Source of the DNA: AC-32 sp045806105
GTDB lineage: Bacteria > Actinomycetota > Thermoleophilia > Gaiellales > Gaiellaceae
Reading direction: 5' to 3'
Length of the DNA: 25,350 nt
Assembly (NCBI GenBank): GCA_045806105.1
Contig: JBJMJY010000011.1
Span: forward strand, 1-25,350
Part shown: positions 1-7,638 of the stretch, in pieces
Layout of the letters: each line of letters begins with the position of its first letter
How positions within the stretch are numbered: position 1 is the first letter of the stretch
The notes under the pieces: model-generated
Told to the model about the DNA's origin: nothing
Seen by the model: the letters and a program-made list of their open reading frames with translations, nothing else
Databases searched by the model: none
Made by a program: the position numbers and the translations under genes

Positions 1-93
1 GACCTCGTGCTCGGCCACCTCGAGGTCGATCCCGCGCAAGACCTCGTGGTCGCCGAACGACTTGTGGACGTTCTCGAGCTTGAGCGAGCTCAT
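1..93 (-). CDS. Amino-acid ABC transporter ATP-binding protein (N-terminal fragment)
   Basis: Only the first 31 codons are inside the window; the gene runs off the left edge. The peptide starts MSSLKLENVHKSFGDHEVLR and continues into GIDLEV, the typical first beta strands of an ABC ATPase before the Walker A loop, as in GlnQ/HisP proteins. Its ATG (91-93) overlaps the stop of the upstream permease as ATGA, so the two are translationally coupled. With the permease and lipoprotein behind it, it would energise import of polar amino acids at the cytoplasmic face of the membrane. The Walker motifs are outside the window, so the subfamily is inferred from context. Confidence 0.85.
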   Translation of the reverse strand, partial: MSSLKLENVHKSFGDHEVLRGIDLEVAEHEV

Positions 94-968
94 GCGAAAC
101 CGCCCGCGGCCTGGCGCCGCCTCCGGTCGCGCGCAATCAGCCAGTCCGTGAAGCGGGCGAGCGGGATCGTGATCGCTACGAAGAGTGCCGCGGCCGCGAG
201 GTACGAGCCGTACGTGAAGGTTGCGTTCGAGTAGATCTGCGACTGGTTGAACGCCTCCACGACGCCGAGCGTCCCCACGAGCGCCGTGTCCTTCTGGAGG
301 CCGATGAAGTCGTTCAGGAGCGGTGGGATCACGCGCCGGATCGCCTGCGGCAGGATCACCCGCCGCAGGGCCTGGAAGCGCGAGAGCCCGAGCGAGCGCG
401 CGGCCGCCTCCTGGCTCGGGTGCACCGACTCGATCCCGGCGCGGTAGACCTCGGAGACGTAGCCGCTGTAGACGAGGATCAGCCCGAGGCCGGCCCAGAA
501 AACCCGCGAGCGCGGAACGCCGGTCAGTTCCAGCGCCGGGGCACCGAAGCCGAGCAGCGCGATCACGAGGATCGTCGGAACGCCGCGGGCGAGGTCGGCG
601 TAGATGACGGCGAGGGCCCGCAGCGGGAAGAAGACCGGTCCCGGCAGGCTGCGCAGCACCGCGATCACGAGCGCGAGGACGAGGATGCAGACCTCGCAGA
701 CCAGGAAGATCTTCACGTTCAGGACGAACGCGCGCGCGATGTCCGGGAACGAGCTCGAGATGTCGCCCCAGTCGAAGAAGGAGCGCTTCACCTCCGGCCA
801 CCCCGCCGACTGCGTCACTGCGACGACCACGACCGTCAGGAAGACCGCGGTGCTGAGCAGCGCGATCGCGACCCCGCGCGCGCCTTCGCCTTCGAGGTGC
901 AGCCCGCCCAGCAGGCGCGAGCGGCGCTCTACTTCAGGATCGGCGCGCCGGTCGCCTTCGCTAGCCAC
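90..968 (-). CDS. Polar amino-acid ABC transporter permease (HisM/GlnP family)
   Basis: This 292-residue inner-membrane protein has a hydrophilic N-terminus of about 30 residues, a first membrane segment around 33-51, and further segments around 80-105, 112-140 and 155-175. The EAA loop that docks on the ATPase is clear at about 184-210 (HPSQEAAARSLGLSRFQAL, then ILPQA). It is followed by the PPLLNDFIGLQKDTALVG stretch typical of the glutamine/histidine permease family. The GTG start at 966-968 lies inside the 3' end of the binding-protein gene (about 40 bp overlap), and the stop overlaps the ATPase start. I see no better in-frame start. The operon order is lipoprotein, permease, ATPase; a second permease is not seen, so a homodimer is possible. 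Confidence 0.9.
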   Translation of the reverse strand: MASEGDRRADPEVERRSRLLGGLHLEGEGARGVAIALLSTAVFLTVVVVAVTQSAGWPEVKRSFFDWGDISSSFPDIARAFVLNVKIFLVCEVCILVLALVIAVLRSLPGPVFFPLRALAVIYADLARGVPTILVIALLGFGAPALELTGVPRSRVFWAGLGLILVYSGYVSEVYRAGIESVHPSQEAAARSLGLSRFQALRRVILPQAIRRVIPPLLNDFIGLQKDTALVGTLGVVEAFNQSQIYSNATFTYGSYLAAAALFVAITIPLARFTDWLIARDRRRRQAAGGFA

Positions 969-1831
969 TTCTGCTGAAGTCGCTTGAGCGTGCCGTCGCT
1001 ACGGAGCGTCGCCAGCGCCTTGTTCACGCACGCGCGGAGCGAGTTGCCCTTCTGGAAGACCATCCCGAAGTGCTCGCCGCCTGGCTTCGTCGGGAACTGC
1101 CCGAGGACCGTCGAGTTCGGGACCTGCACCGCGGTGACGTAGAACGCGGTCGGCAGATCGACGACGAGGCCGTCGATTTGCTTGTTCTTCAACGCCTGGA
1201 CGGCGCCGGCGTTCTGCGGGAAGACCGACGGCTGCTTCGACGGCTCGATCTCGCTCTTGATGAACGCGTAGCTCGTGGTGCCGAGCTGCGCGCCGAGCTC
1301 GTAGGGCTCGAGGTCGGCGATCGACTTCGCGGAGGCGATCGGCGTCCCCTTGTTCACGACGATCGACTGGTTGACGTCGTAGTACGAGTCGCTGAAGTCG
1401 ACGACCTCGGCCCGCTTCTTGTCGAACGAGATCTGGTTGATGTCGAAGTCGAACGACTTCGGGCCGGGCGCGAACGAGTTGTTGAACGGGACGTGGATCC
1501 ACTTGACCTCGTCCTTCATGAAGCCGAGCTGCTTGGCGACCGCGTAGGCGACGGCGCTCTCGTAGCCCTCGCCGCTGCGCGGATCGCTCACCTGCCACGG
1601 CTTGTGTGGGTTGCCGCCGAACCAGGGCGGGAACGCGGGGTTGTCGGTGCCGATCGTGAGCTTCCCGGCCGAAACGAGGTTCAGATCGCTCTTCGAGCAG
1701 CTTGTTCCACTCGTCGAGGTCGTTCCGCCCGAGGAGCTCTCCTTCGTCGAGCCGCAGCCCGACGCGAGCGCGGCCAGCACCGCGACGAGCGCTGCCGCGA
1801 CGAGCAGGGAAGTCCGCCTGTTGCCGCCCAC
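929..1831 (-). CDS. Polar amino-acid ABC transporter substrate-binding lipoprotein
   Basis: With the GTG start at 1829-1831 the protein has 300 residues. It has a short basic N-terminus (GGNRR), a hydrophobic stretch and a lipobox LASGC with Cys at about residue 26, then a Ser/Thr/Gly-rich linker. The mature part matches the type-3 solute-binding fold: GKLTIGTDNPAFPPW at the start, YESAVAYAVAKQLGF, then DINQISFDKKRAEVVDFSDS and QIDGLVVDLPTAFY. These are hallmark stretches of glutamine/histidine/cystine binding proteins. It should be anchored outside the membrane and deliver a polar amino acid to the permease. A second in-frame GTG at 1862-1864 would add 11 residues; the 1831 start gives the more usual signal peptide. 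The ligand cannot be read from sequence. Confidence 0.9.
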   Translation of the reverse strand: MGGNRRTSLLVAAALVAVLAALASGCGSTKESSSGGTTSTSGTSCSKSDLNLVSAGKLTIGTDNPAFPPWFGGNPHKPWQVSDPRSGEGYESAVAYAVAKQLGFMKDEVKWIHVPFNNSFAPGPKSFDFDINQISFDKKRAEVVDFSDSYYDVNQSIVVNKGTPIASAKSIADLEPYELGAQLGTTSYAFIKSEIEPSKQPSVFPQNAGAVQALKNKQIDGLVVDLPTAFYVTAVQVPNSTVLGQFPTKPGGEHFGMVFQKGNSLRACVNKALATLRSDGTLKRLQQKWLAKATGAPILK

Positions 1832-1871
1832 GGCGGTGAGGCTAACACGGCCCGAAATCCTCACGAAGGCA

Positions 1872-1901
1872 TTACACACTTCGCACGGAACAGCGTTAGA
1901 A
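1872..1901 (+). promoter_or_regulatory. Possible promoter for the secreted beta-propeller-like gene
   Basis: TTACAC (1872-1877), an 18-base spacer and TTAGAA (1896-1901) resemble a housekeeping -35/-10 pair. It lies in the 71-base gap between divergent genes. Transcription would begin near 1908, which would favour the ATG at 1909 over the one at 1903. The match is weak. Confidence 0.3.
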
Positions 1902-1902
1902 C

Positions 1903-3006
1903 ATGCACATGAGGCAACGTTCGACGACGGCCAGAGCCGCGATCGTCGCGGCTCTCGCCTGCGCCGGACTCCTTGTTGGCACCCTCGATGGCTCGGCCGC
2001 GCGCCGGCCTGCGGCACAGCAGAAGGCCGCTGGCGGTTTCATCGAGTCGCTGTCGATGAGCGGCCCGCGCATCGCCTACGACCTCCAGGCCCGCACGGGC
2101 GCCGCGGTGCCGTGCAACATGATCTTCGTCTGGAACCCGCTCCGCGGCTCCACGACGCGCGTGAGCGGCCGCCAGACATGCAGCGCGGACTCGACCAGCA
2201 CGGGCGCGGGCGTCCGCGAGCTCGTCTTGGCGGGAGGTCGCGTCGCCTGGATCGTCAACCAGGGCGGGAACAGCGAGAGCGGCGACTACCTTTACGTCTC
2301 GGCGGTCGCGCGGCCGCACGAACGGCTCGTCGCTTCGGCGTTCCGCACCGGCGACGTCAGCGGAGTGCTCACCGGCAACTGGCTCGGCGGTCTCGTCGGT
2401 GCCAACAACTTTCTTGCGGTCGACCACTGGGCCACGAATGCCGGAGGCGACGTGACGACGTCGCGGTTGCAGCGGGTCGGAGCGCGGCTCGGCGATCTTG
2501 CCGAAGGCGCGGGAACGCGTCTCGCCCAGTCGGCCGACGGCCGACAGGTGGCGGTGCTCCGCGAGGAGGGGACGGTCGGCCTCTACTCCAGCCGCGGCGC
2601 GCTCTTGCGCACCGTTACCCCGCACCTGGCGAGAGACGTCGCAGTCCGCGGCGACTACCTCGCTGTGCTCACCGACGACGACACGCTCGTGGTCTACAAC
2701 TCGCACTCCGGTCGCCGGCTGCGCACGTGGCGCGTCGCCCACAAGGCGAGCTCGCTCGACGTCAGCAACGGCATCGCGGCCTACGCGGCCCCGTTGCCCG
2801 GCGGCGGCTACTCGCGCGTTGTGCACGTCCGCTGGCTGAATAGCGGACGTGACCGCGTGCTCCTGACGACGCCGCCGCAGCTGATCGGCGTCCAGCTCGA
2901 GCCGGCCGGCCTCGCCTACGCCATCGACCGGATCGGGCCGAATCGGCCCGGGACGCTCGGGTTCGTGGCGATGAGCCGGATTGTCCGCGCGCTGCGTGCC
3001 CGCTAG
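1903..3006 (+). CDS. Secreted beta-propeller-like (WD40/YVTN-type) protein of unknown function
   Basis: The 367-residue product has a basic N-terminus and a hydrophobic stretch (AAIVAALACAGLLVGTL, about 12-28) ending near an Ala-rich cleavage region, so it is probably exported. The rest has no charged catalytic cluster. It consists of short repeated beta-strand units, for example GPRIAYDL, GGRVAWIV, GRQVAVLREEGTVGLYSS, GDYLAVLTDDDTLVVYNSHSG and GIAAYAAPL. This pattern of 'value then what it is shown as' strands is typical of degenerate propeller blades. Two ATGs, 1903 and 1909, are in frame. It is divergent from the amino-acid importer and convergent with the LLM oxidoreductase (7-bp gap), so it probably forms its own transcript. 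I cannot assign a ligand or enzyme activity. Confidence 0.75.
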   Translation: MHMRQRSTTARAAIVAALACAGLLVGTLDGSAARRPAAQQKAAGGFIESLSMSGPRIAYDLQARTGAAVPCNMIFVWNPLRGSTTRVSGRQTCSADSTSTGAGVRELVLAGGRVAWIVNQGGNSESGDYLYVSAVARPHERLVASAFRTGDVSGVLTGNWLGGLVGANNFLAVDHWATNAGGDVTTSRLQRVGARLGDLAEGAGTRLAQSADGRQVAVLREEGTVGLYSSRGALLRTVTPHLARDVAVRGDYLAVLTDDDTLVVYNSHSGRRLRTWRVAHKASSLDVSNGIAAYAAPLPGGGYSRVVHVRWLNSGRDRVLLTTPPQLIGVQLEPAGLAYAIDRIGPNRPGTLGFVAMSRIVRALRAR

Positions 3007-3013
3007 CTAAGCC

Positions 3014-4033
3014 TCAGGCGGCGACACCGCTGAACTGCGGGATCACGTCGCTGCCGTAGGTGGCCAGCGTCTCGTCGGCCCGCTCGGTCATCAGGTAGAT
3101 GTCGAACTGGTCGACGCCGATGCCCTCCAACTCGCGCAGCTTCTCGGTGATCTGCTCGGGCGTACCGAGGACGCAGAAGCGGTCGCAGATCTCGTCGGTG
3201 ACGAACTCGCCGTGCTTGGCCCCGACGCGGCTGTGGTCCTTGTAGTCGTAGAAGTCGCGCGCCTTGACGTAGTCCGTGAGCGCGCTCGGGATCTCCTCCG
3301 AGTCCTCGCCGTAGCGCTCGATCAGGTCCATTACGTGGTTCGAGACCATCGCGGGGAACCAGCGCACCTGGTCGCGCGCCTCGGCGAGGTCGTCCGAAAC
3401 ATGGCTCGGCGCGCAGACGATGCACTTGAGCGCGTCGGGGTCGCGGCCGGCCTCTTCGGCGGCCTTGCGCGCGGTGCCCATGATCCACTGGATGATCTGC
3501 GGGTCGGCGAGCTGGATGATCACGCCGTCGCCGACGCGGCCGGCAACCCCGAGGGCCCGTGGTCCGTAGCCCGCGACCCACATCGGGATGTCTGGGAGCT
3601 CATCACGCACCCATTCGAGCTTCAGCTCCTTGCCGTTCCACTCGACTCCGCGGCCGTTCATCAGGTCCTTGATCATCACGAGGCGGCGCTCGAACTCGGC
3701 CACCTTGACCGGCTTGAGCCCGACCACCCGCCGCGACGAGTCGCCGCGGCCGATGCCCATCACGGCCCGGCCGTTCGAGACGTCGTGCAGCGTCGCGTAC
3801 CAGCTCGCCGTGATCGTCGGCTCGCGGATTCCGGGATTCGTGACGCAGTGGCCGAGCTTGATCTTCTCGGTCTGGGTCGCCGCGATCGGAAGGAGCGCGT
3901 AGCTCTCCTGCCAGAGGATGTGCGAGTCGTACGTCCAGCCGTACTCGAAGCCGTTCTGCTCGCCGTTCTGGAGCACCTCGACGAGGCGCGTGTACGGCGG
4001 GTCCGGTAGGGCGGTCACGCCGAAGCTCAGCAT
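3014..4033 (-). CDS. LLM-class flavin/F420-dependent oxidoreductase, copy A
   Basis: The 339-residue protein has the bacterial luciferase-like TIM-barrel fold. It opens with SFGVTALPDPPYTRLVEVL, then FEYGWTYDSHILWQ, KIKLGHCVTNPGIREP and GRAVMGIGRGDSSRR (the cofactor-binding region), and PDIPMWVAGYGPRALGVAG. The C-terminal stretch VLGTPEQITEKLRELEGIGVDQFDIYL is characteristic of F420-using members. It resembles the subfamily I know as F420_CPS_4043 (TIGR03842), which I recall near hydantoin/pyrimidine-degradation genes; that would fit the HyuC genes in this window. Cofactor (F420 or FMN) and substrate are not proven by sequence. The start has a strong GGAGGAGGAG ribosome site. A paralogue with the same leader starts at 25177. 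Confidence 0.9.
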   Translation of the reverse strand: MLSFGVTALPDPPYTRLVEVLQNGEQNGFEYGWTYDSHILWQESYALLPIAATQTEKIKLGHCVTNPGIREPTITASWYATLHDVSNGRAVMGIGRGDSSRRVVGLKPVKVAEFERRLVMIKDLMNGRGVEWNGKELKLEWVRDELPDIPMWVAGYGPRALGVAGRVGDGVIIQLADPQIIQWIMGTARKAAEEAGRDPDALKCIVCAPSHVSDDLAEARDQVRWFPAMVSNHVMDLIERYGEDSEEIPSALTDYVKARDFYDYKDHSRVGAKHGEFVTDEICDRFCVLGTPEQITEKLRELEGIGVDQFDIYLMTERADETLATYGSDVIPQFSGVAA

Positions 4034-4077
4034 CTGCTCCTCCTCCCGGTCGCTGGCAGGGGATGAGCATATCGCCG
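4034..4077 (-). promoter_or_regulatory. Promoter and 5' leader of LLM oxidoreductase copy A
   Basis: On the minus strand a -10-like TATGCT occupies 4066-4071, followed by a leader of about 32 bases ending in GGGAGGAGGAGCAG before the ATG. Nearly the same block, with one- or two-base differences, precedes the paralogue at 25177 (25133-25176), so promoter and leader were duplicated with the gene. No convincing -35 is visible at normal spacing, which may mean an activator is needed. Confidence 0.6.
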
Positions 4078-4084
4078 CTCTAGG

Positions 4085-5311
4085 TCAGGACGGTGCGCGC
4101 TGAAGCGCAGGCAGCTTGGACGGCCGAACGGCCACGAACGCCAGGGCCCAGGCAACCGCGACGAGGACGAAGCCGACGCGCCCCTTGCCGGGAAGCGCGA
4201 AGGTGAAGCCGACCAGCGGCGCGCCGACCAGGATCAGGAAGGTCGCGCAGCTGTTGACGAACCCGACGGCGGCGCCCGGGGCATCAGGGCGAAGCGCCTG
4301 GGCGCCGGCGAACGCCGCCGCGAATGGCAGCCCCGCGGCCAGGCCGAGGAGCGCCGCGCCCGCGATTCGAGCGACCAGCGGGATGTCGAGCAGCAGCAGG
4401 GCCGTTCCCACAGCGCCCAGCAGCATGCTCACCCCAAGAAGCTGCGCGGCCCGCTGCGAGCGGTGCTGGAGGATCCGGCCCCCGAGTGGCCGGGTGACGA
4501 TGCCGCCGAGCAGCGCCAGTGCCGCCACCGCTCCGGACAGGCGCCGGCCGTAGCCGTCGTGCTGCAGAAGCGGCACGGCCCATGTCCCGACGATGACGCT
4601 GAGCCCGAACGAGGCGGTGTGCGCGGCCGCGAGCGAATACAGCCTGCGGTCGCGCACGATCTCGGCGACGCGGGCCCTTGGCGAGCGCCGTCGCTCCCCT
4701 CGACCGCGATCCCGTGGCGCGAACGGCAACGCCAGCAGCACCAGGACGGCGAAGACGAGGGCCGTCACGTACGGGGCTCGCCACTCGAACGATGGGACTG
4801 CGAGCGGGACGATCGCGAGCGCGAGACCGCCACCGCCCACTCCGGCGGCTCCGTAAATCCCCTGTGAGCCTGCGGTTCCGACCGTCGCGCGGACGTACTC
4901 GCTCCCGGCGACGAACGCGATCCCCGTCCCGAGCCCGGTGACGAGGCGGCCGGCGACGGCGCCCGCGAATGCCGGCACGGCCAGGAGGAACAGGTTGCCG
5001 AGCACGACGACCCCGAGCGCGACCATGCCCAGCATTCGGGCCCCGTGCTCGTCGACGAGCCTCCCGCCCGGAATCTGCGTGGCGAGGTGCGTGACGAAGA
5101 GCGCCGTGGTGAGGAAGCCGATGGCGCCGAGCCGCACGTCGTAGTGGGACCCGAGGACGTCCGCCGCCGGGCCGAGGTTCGCGATGTTGTAACCGGCCGC
5201 CGCACCGAGGGCTACCCCGGCGGCGATCGCCGCTAGCGGGCGCGAGTCGACTCCATCACATGCACATCCAGCCGCCGTCGACGTTGAGGTTGAGTCCGTT
5301 GATTGCCGCAT
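4085..5311 (-). CDS. MFS transporter
   Basis: A 12-helix major facilitator: hydrophobic segments follow one another from about residue 25 to the C-terminus. The loop between the second and third helices carries PGGRLVDEHGARML, the family motif between TM2 and TM3. A charged central loop (PRDRGRGERRRSPRARVAEI) separates two six-helix halves. The second half has the matching RPLGGRILQHRSQRAAQL loop. Length, about 408 residues, is normal. The start is uncertain: no ATG or GTG lies just before the first helix, so translation must begin within the end of the SDR gene, at ATG 5309-5311 (chosen) or GTG 5333-5335. This implies a 56-bp overlap and coupling to the SDR. The substrate is unknown; an organic anion or a product handled by the neighbouring enzymes is a guess. 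Confidence 0.85.
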   Translation of the reverse strand: MRQSTDSTSTSTAAGCACDGVDSRPLAAIAAGVALGAAAGYNIANLGPAADVLGSHYDVRLGAIGFLTTALFVTHLATQIPGGRLVDEHGARMLGMVALGVVVLGNLFLLAVPAFAGAVAGRLVTGLGTGIAFVAGSEYVRATVGTAGSQGIYGAAGVGGGGLALAIVPLAVPSFEWRAPYVTALVFAVLVLLALPFAPRDRGRGERRRSPRARVAEIVRDRRLYSLAAAHTASFGLSVIVGTWAVPLLQHDGYGRRLSGAVAALALLGGIVTRPLGGRILQHRSQRAAQLLGVSMLLGAVGTALLLLDIPLVARIAGAALLGLAAGLPFAAAFAGAQALRPDAPGAAVGFVNSCATFLILVGAPLVGFTFALPGKGRVGFVLVAVAWALAFVAVRPSKLPALQRAPS

Positions 5312-5957
5312 TCTCGAGCAGGAAGCGGGACGCACTCACGACTTCGGCCATCGTGACGAGGCGCCCGATCGGCGTGCGCTGCACGAGTGCCTGCAGCCGC
5401 TCCGGGGGCATGTTGGTCCACTGCGGGCTGTCTCCGACGATGGCCGGGTGCACGGCGTTGATACGTGTCGGTGCCAGCTCCCAGACGAGGGTGCGCACGA
5501 GGCTTGTCACTCCGCCGTTCACGGTCGTCACGGTTGTCGAGCCGGGGTACGGGCGGTCACGAGCGAGGCCGCCGAAGATGAGGATCGAAGAATCGTCGCG
5601 GAGTTTCGCCGTCAGCGCGTGGATCACCTCGGTGTAGCCAACGAGCTTGAGGGTGACCAGCCGCAGCGCTGCATCGATGTCGTATTCCTGCACGTTGTTC
5701 ACATCACGCTCGATCGCAGCGAGGACGAGGTGGTGAACGTCGCTCACCTCGGCAAGGCGATCCGCGATCGTGTGCGGCTCGGCGAGATCGAAGCCGATGC
5801 CGCGCGTACGGCCCCCGATCCCCTTCGCGGCAGCCTCGGCACGGGGCTGGTCCCTTCCGGTGACGACGACGTCGCGGCCGTCGTCTGCGTAGGACTGCGC
5901 GAGCTCGCGGCCTTGTCCTTGCGTGCCGCCGACGATGACGACGCTGCCTTGGGCCAT
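5256..5957 (-). CDS. SDR-fold protein with degraded active site
   Basis: The 233-residue protein has the short-chain dehydrogenase Rossmann fold: VVIVGGTQGQGRELAQ at about 6-21 is the Gly-rich dinucleotide loop, VVTGRD follows strand 2, and GFDLAEPHTI matches the Asp-containing adenine site. The end, INGLNLNVDGGWMCM, is the classical SDR C-terminus. The catalytic centre is not classical: strand 5 ends ILIFGG (about 125-130) instead of a serine motif, and the YxxxK helix start reads TTVTTVNGG (about 141-149) with neither Tyr nor Lys. It may be a non-catalytic or cofactor-sensing member, or use other residues. A strong AAGGAGCG ribosome site precedes the ATG. It is 73 bp downstream of the amidohydrolase and overlaps the MFS gene. 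Confidence 0.85.
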   Translation of the reverse strand: MAQGSVVIVGGTQGQGRELAQSYADDGRDVVVTGRDQPRAEAAAKGIGGRTRGIGFDLAEPHTIADRLAEVSDVHHLVLAAIERDVNNVQEYDIDAALRLVTLKLVGYTEVIHALTAKLRDDSSILIFGGLARDRPYPGSTTVTTVNGGVTSLVRTLVWELAPTRINAVHPAIVGDSPQWTNMPPERLQALVQRTPIGRLVTMAEVVSASRFLLENAAINGLNLNVDGGWMCM

Positions 5958-5989
5958 TCGCTCGCTCCTTTTTGCGCCGAGGGAGGGGC

Positions 5990-6015
5990 CTCGGCCCGCG
6001 CTGAGGCGGGCCGAG
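5990..6015. terminator. Perfect 10-bp hairpin between amidohydrolase and SDR genes
   Basis: CTCGGCCCGC (5990-5999), a six-base loop and GCGGGCCGAG (6006-6015) form a perfect GC-rich stem. It lies 15 bases past the amidohydrolase stop and 32 bases before the SDR start. There is no following T-run on either strand, so it may be a weak terminator, an mRNA-stabilising 3' end or a processing site rather than a strong intrinsic terminator. Confidence 0.55.
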
Positions 6016-6030
6016 CCTGAGGGTTAGGAC

Positions 6031-7398
6031 TTAGACCGCCGTCATGGGCTCAGCAGCCCACTCCGGCAGCAGCTCGCCCTCGGACAGGATGTGGTTCCGC
6101 GACTCGTCGAGCTTCCGGAAGACGTCGTCGAGATTCGCCCCGACCAGCTGCCCGTTGCGCTTTACGGCGCGGCCGGCAACGAACACGGAGTCGACGTTCG
6201 ACGTGTCGGCGAAGACGACGATCGTGCCGATCGGGTCGACCATCGGCGCCGTGTTGATCGCGTTCGTCTTCAAGAGGACGATGTCGGCCTGCTTGCCGGG
6301 AGTGAGCGAGCCGACCCTGTCCTCCAGCCCGATCGACCGCGCGCCGTCGATCGTCGCGAACTCGAGCACGTCCTTGTGCGTGAGCGTCGGCGCGAACGCG
6401 ACGTCCGGCGTGTCGGTGAACTCGAGGATCCGGTCGTAGGCGAGCGCCGTGCGCATCTGCGTGAACATCTCGCCGGGGACGCTGGAGACGACGTCAACGC
6501 TGAGCGACGGACGGACGCCGCGGGCGAGCATCTTCCCCGTCGGCGGCGGGCCATGCCCCATCAGCATCTCGACGTAGGGCGCGATCGAGGCCTTGCCGCC
6601 GGTCTCCGCGATCCAGTCGAGCTCCTCATCCGTCAGGTCGGTCATGTGGATGTAGCAGACGTCGGGACCCATCAGCCCGAGGTCGTGCATGTCCTTCACC
6701 GGCGTGTAGTGCAGGTTGTGGAGCCGCATGCCGACGTGCACGCTGATCAGGATCCCGAGCTCGCGCGCGAGCGCCCAGTCGTGCTTCGCCACGTCCGCGT
6801 TCACGTTGCCGGGCTGGCGAGCGGCCATCGCAAGGGTAAGGAGGCCGTCGTCCGACGAGAAGTACGTCTCGCGGACCCGCCGGATGTCCTCGGGGTGGTT
6901 CAGCTCGCTCAGCATCCACCACTCGCCGCCCGTGGGCATGCCGTGGGCGTAGACGGCGCGGATGCCAGCGTCCTTCAGGCCCTGGATCGCGGCGTCGGAG
7001 TGGTCGGGAGTGTTGCTGATGTGCGACCAGTCGAGGAGCGTCGTGACGCCGCCGTTCAGCGCCTCGAGTGCGCCGGCGTAGTTGCCGATGTGGACGTCCT
7101 CGGGCCGGTAGTGGCCGCCGACCTGCCCGAGCATGACAGCGAAGTAGTGGTCAAGCGTGCAGCTCGGCAGGACGCCGCGAACCGGCGTCTGCCAGGTGTG
7201 CCGGTGCGTATCGACGAAGCCCGGCATCACGATCATCCCGGCGGCGTCGATCTCCTCTGCCTCGGACGCGGTGAGGCCACGGCCGACCTCGACGATCGTG
7301 CCGTCCTCGACCAGAACGTCGCCGTTTGGGATCTCGCCGAGGCCGGGATCCATCGAGACGACGAAGCCGCTTCGGATCAAAAGCCGTTGCGAGCTCAT
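6031..7398 (-). CDS. Amidohydrolase, Atz/Trz (cytosine/SAH deaminase-like) family
   Basis: The 455-residue metal-dependent hydrolase has the small N-terminal beta domain (LLIRSGFVVSMDP, DVLVEDGTIVEVG) and the first metal motif PGFVDTHRHTWQ, with His at about 65 and 67. Later metal or base candidates are ISVHVG, DVCYIHMTDLTDEELDWI and the Asp in PSLSVDVVSS. The C-terminus has the usual VGSLTPGKQADIVLLKT. The Glu that normally follows the third His (HxxE) is absent here (HVGM), so the chemistry may differ from the deaminases. Substrates in this group are deaminated or dechlorinated heterocycles; the actual one is unknown. The ATG at 7396-7398 has a good AGGAGAAGAG site; an in-frame extension to 7470 has none. 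It is divergent from the ribose-type importer, which may bring in its substrate. Confidence 0.9.
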   Translation of the reverse strand: MSSQRLLIRSGFVVSMDPGLGEIPNGDVLVEDGTIVEVGRGLTASEAEEIDAAGMIVMPGFVDTHRHTWQTPVRGVLPSCTLDHYFAVMLGQVGGHYRPEDVHIGNYAGALEALNGGVTTLLDWSHISNTPDHSDAAIQGLKDAGIRAVYAHGMPTGGEWWMLSELNHPEDIRRVRETYFSSDDGLLTLAMAARQPGNVNADVAKHDWALARELGILISVHVGMRLHNLHYTPVKDMHDLGLMGPDVCYIHMTDLTDEELDWIAETGGKASIAPYVEMLMGHGPPPTGKMLARGVRPSLSVDVVSSVPGEMFTQMRTALAYDRILEFTDTPDVAFAPTLTHKDVLEFATIDGARSIGLEDRVGSLTPGKQADIVLLKTNAINTAPMVDPIGTIVVFADTSNVDSVFVAGRAVKRNGQLVGANLDDVFRKLDESRNHILSEGELLPEWAAEPMTAV

Positions 7399-7465
7399 AC
7401 CGCTCTTCTCCTTGTTGAGTCGCGTAACACGGGCTGCGCGGTTTGAGGCCGGCGCATGTCCAGCG

Positions 7466-7495
7466 AGCATAAACGGATGCCCGCCGAGCAGTCAA
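7466..7495 (-). promoter_or_regulatory. Promoter of the amidohydrolase gene
   Basis: On the minus strand, TTGACT (7490-7495), 18 bases, then TATGCT (7466-7471) make a good sigma-70-type promoter. It gives a leader of about 60 bases to the amidohydrolase ATG. The -10 hexamer is the same as that of both LLM oxidoreductase genes. Confidence 0.6.
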
Positions 7496-7573
7496 CGCGC
7501 CTGCCCTCGTCCCACGATCGTTAAGCAGCAATGAACGCATCTGACGCGATCGGGTCATTACGTTCGGTGATGC

Positions 7574-7603
7574 TTGACACCTTTGGGCACGCGTGCTCAG
7601 AAT
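7574..7603 (+). promoter_or_regulatory. Promoter of the ribose-type ABC importer operon
   Basis: TTGACA (7574-7579), an 18-base spacer and CAGAAT (7598-7603) match the housekeeping consensus well and lie 36 bases before the first transporter gene. The 231-base gap between this operon and the amidohydrolase therefore holds two divergent promoters about 80 bases apart, room for a shared regulator. No clear operator was found. Confidence 0.6.
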
Positions 7604-7638
7604 GAGCCTCTGACGGGGCTGCAGCTGGAGTGGAGCGG

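Noticed and set aside
6091..7446. Long open frame on the plus strand opposite the amidohydrolase
   Set aside because: Rich in Arg, Asp and Val as expected for the antisense of a GC-rich gene; no recognisable motif, while the minus strand encodes a clear enzyme.
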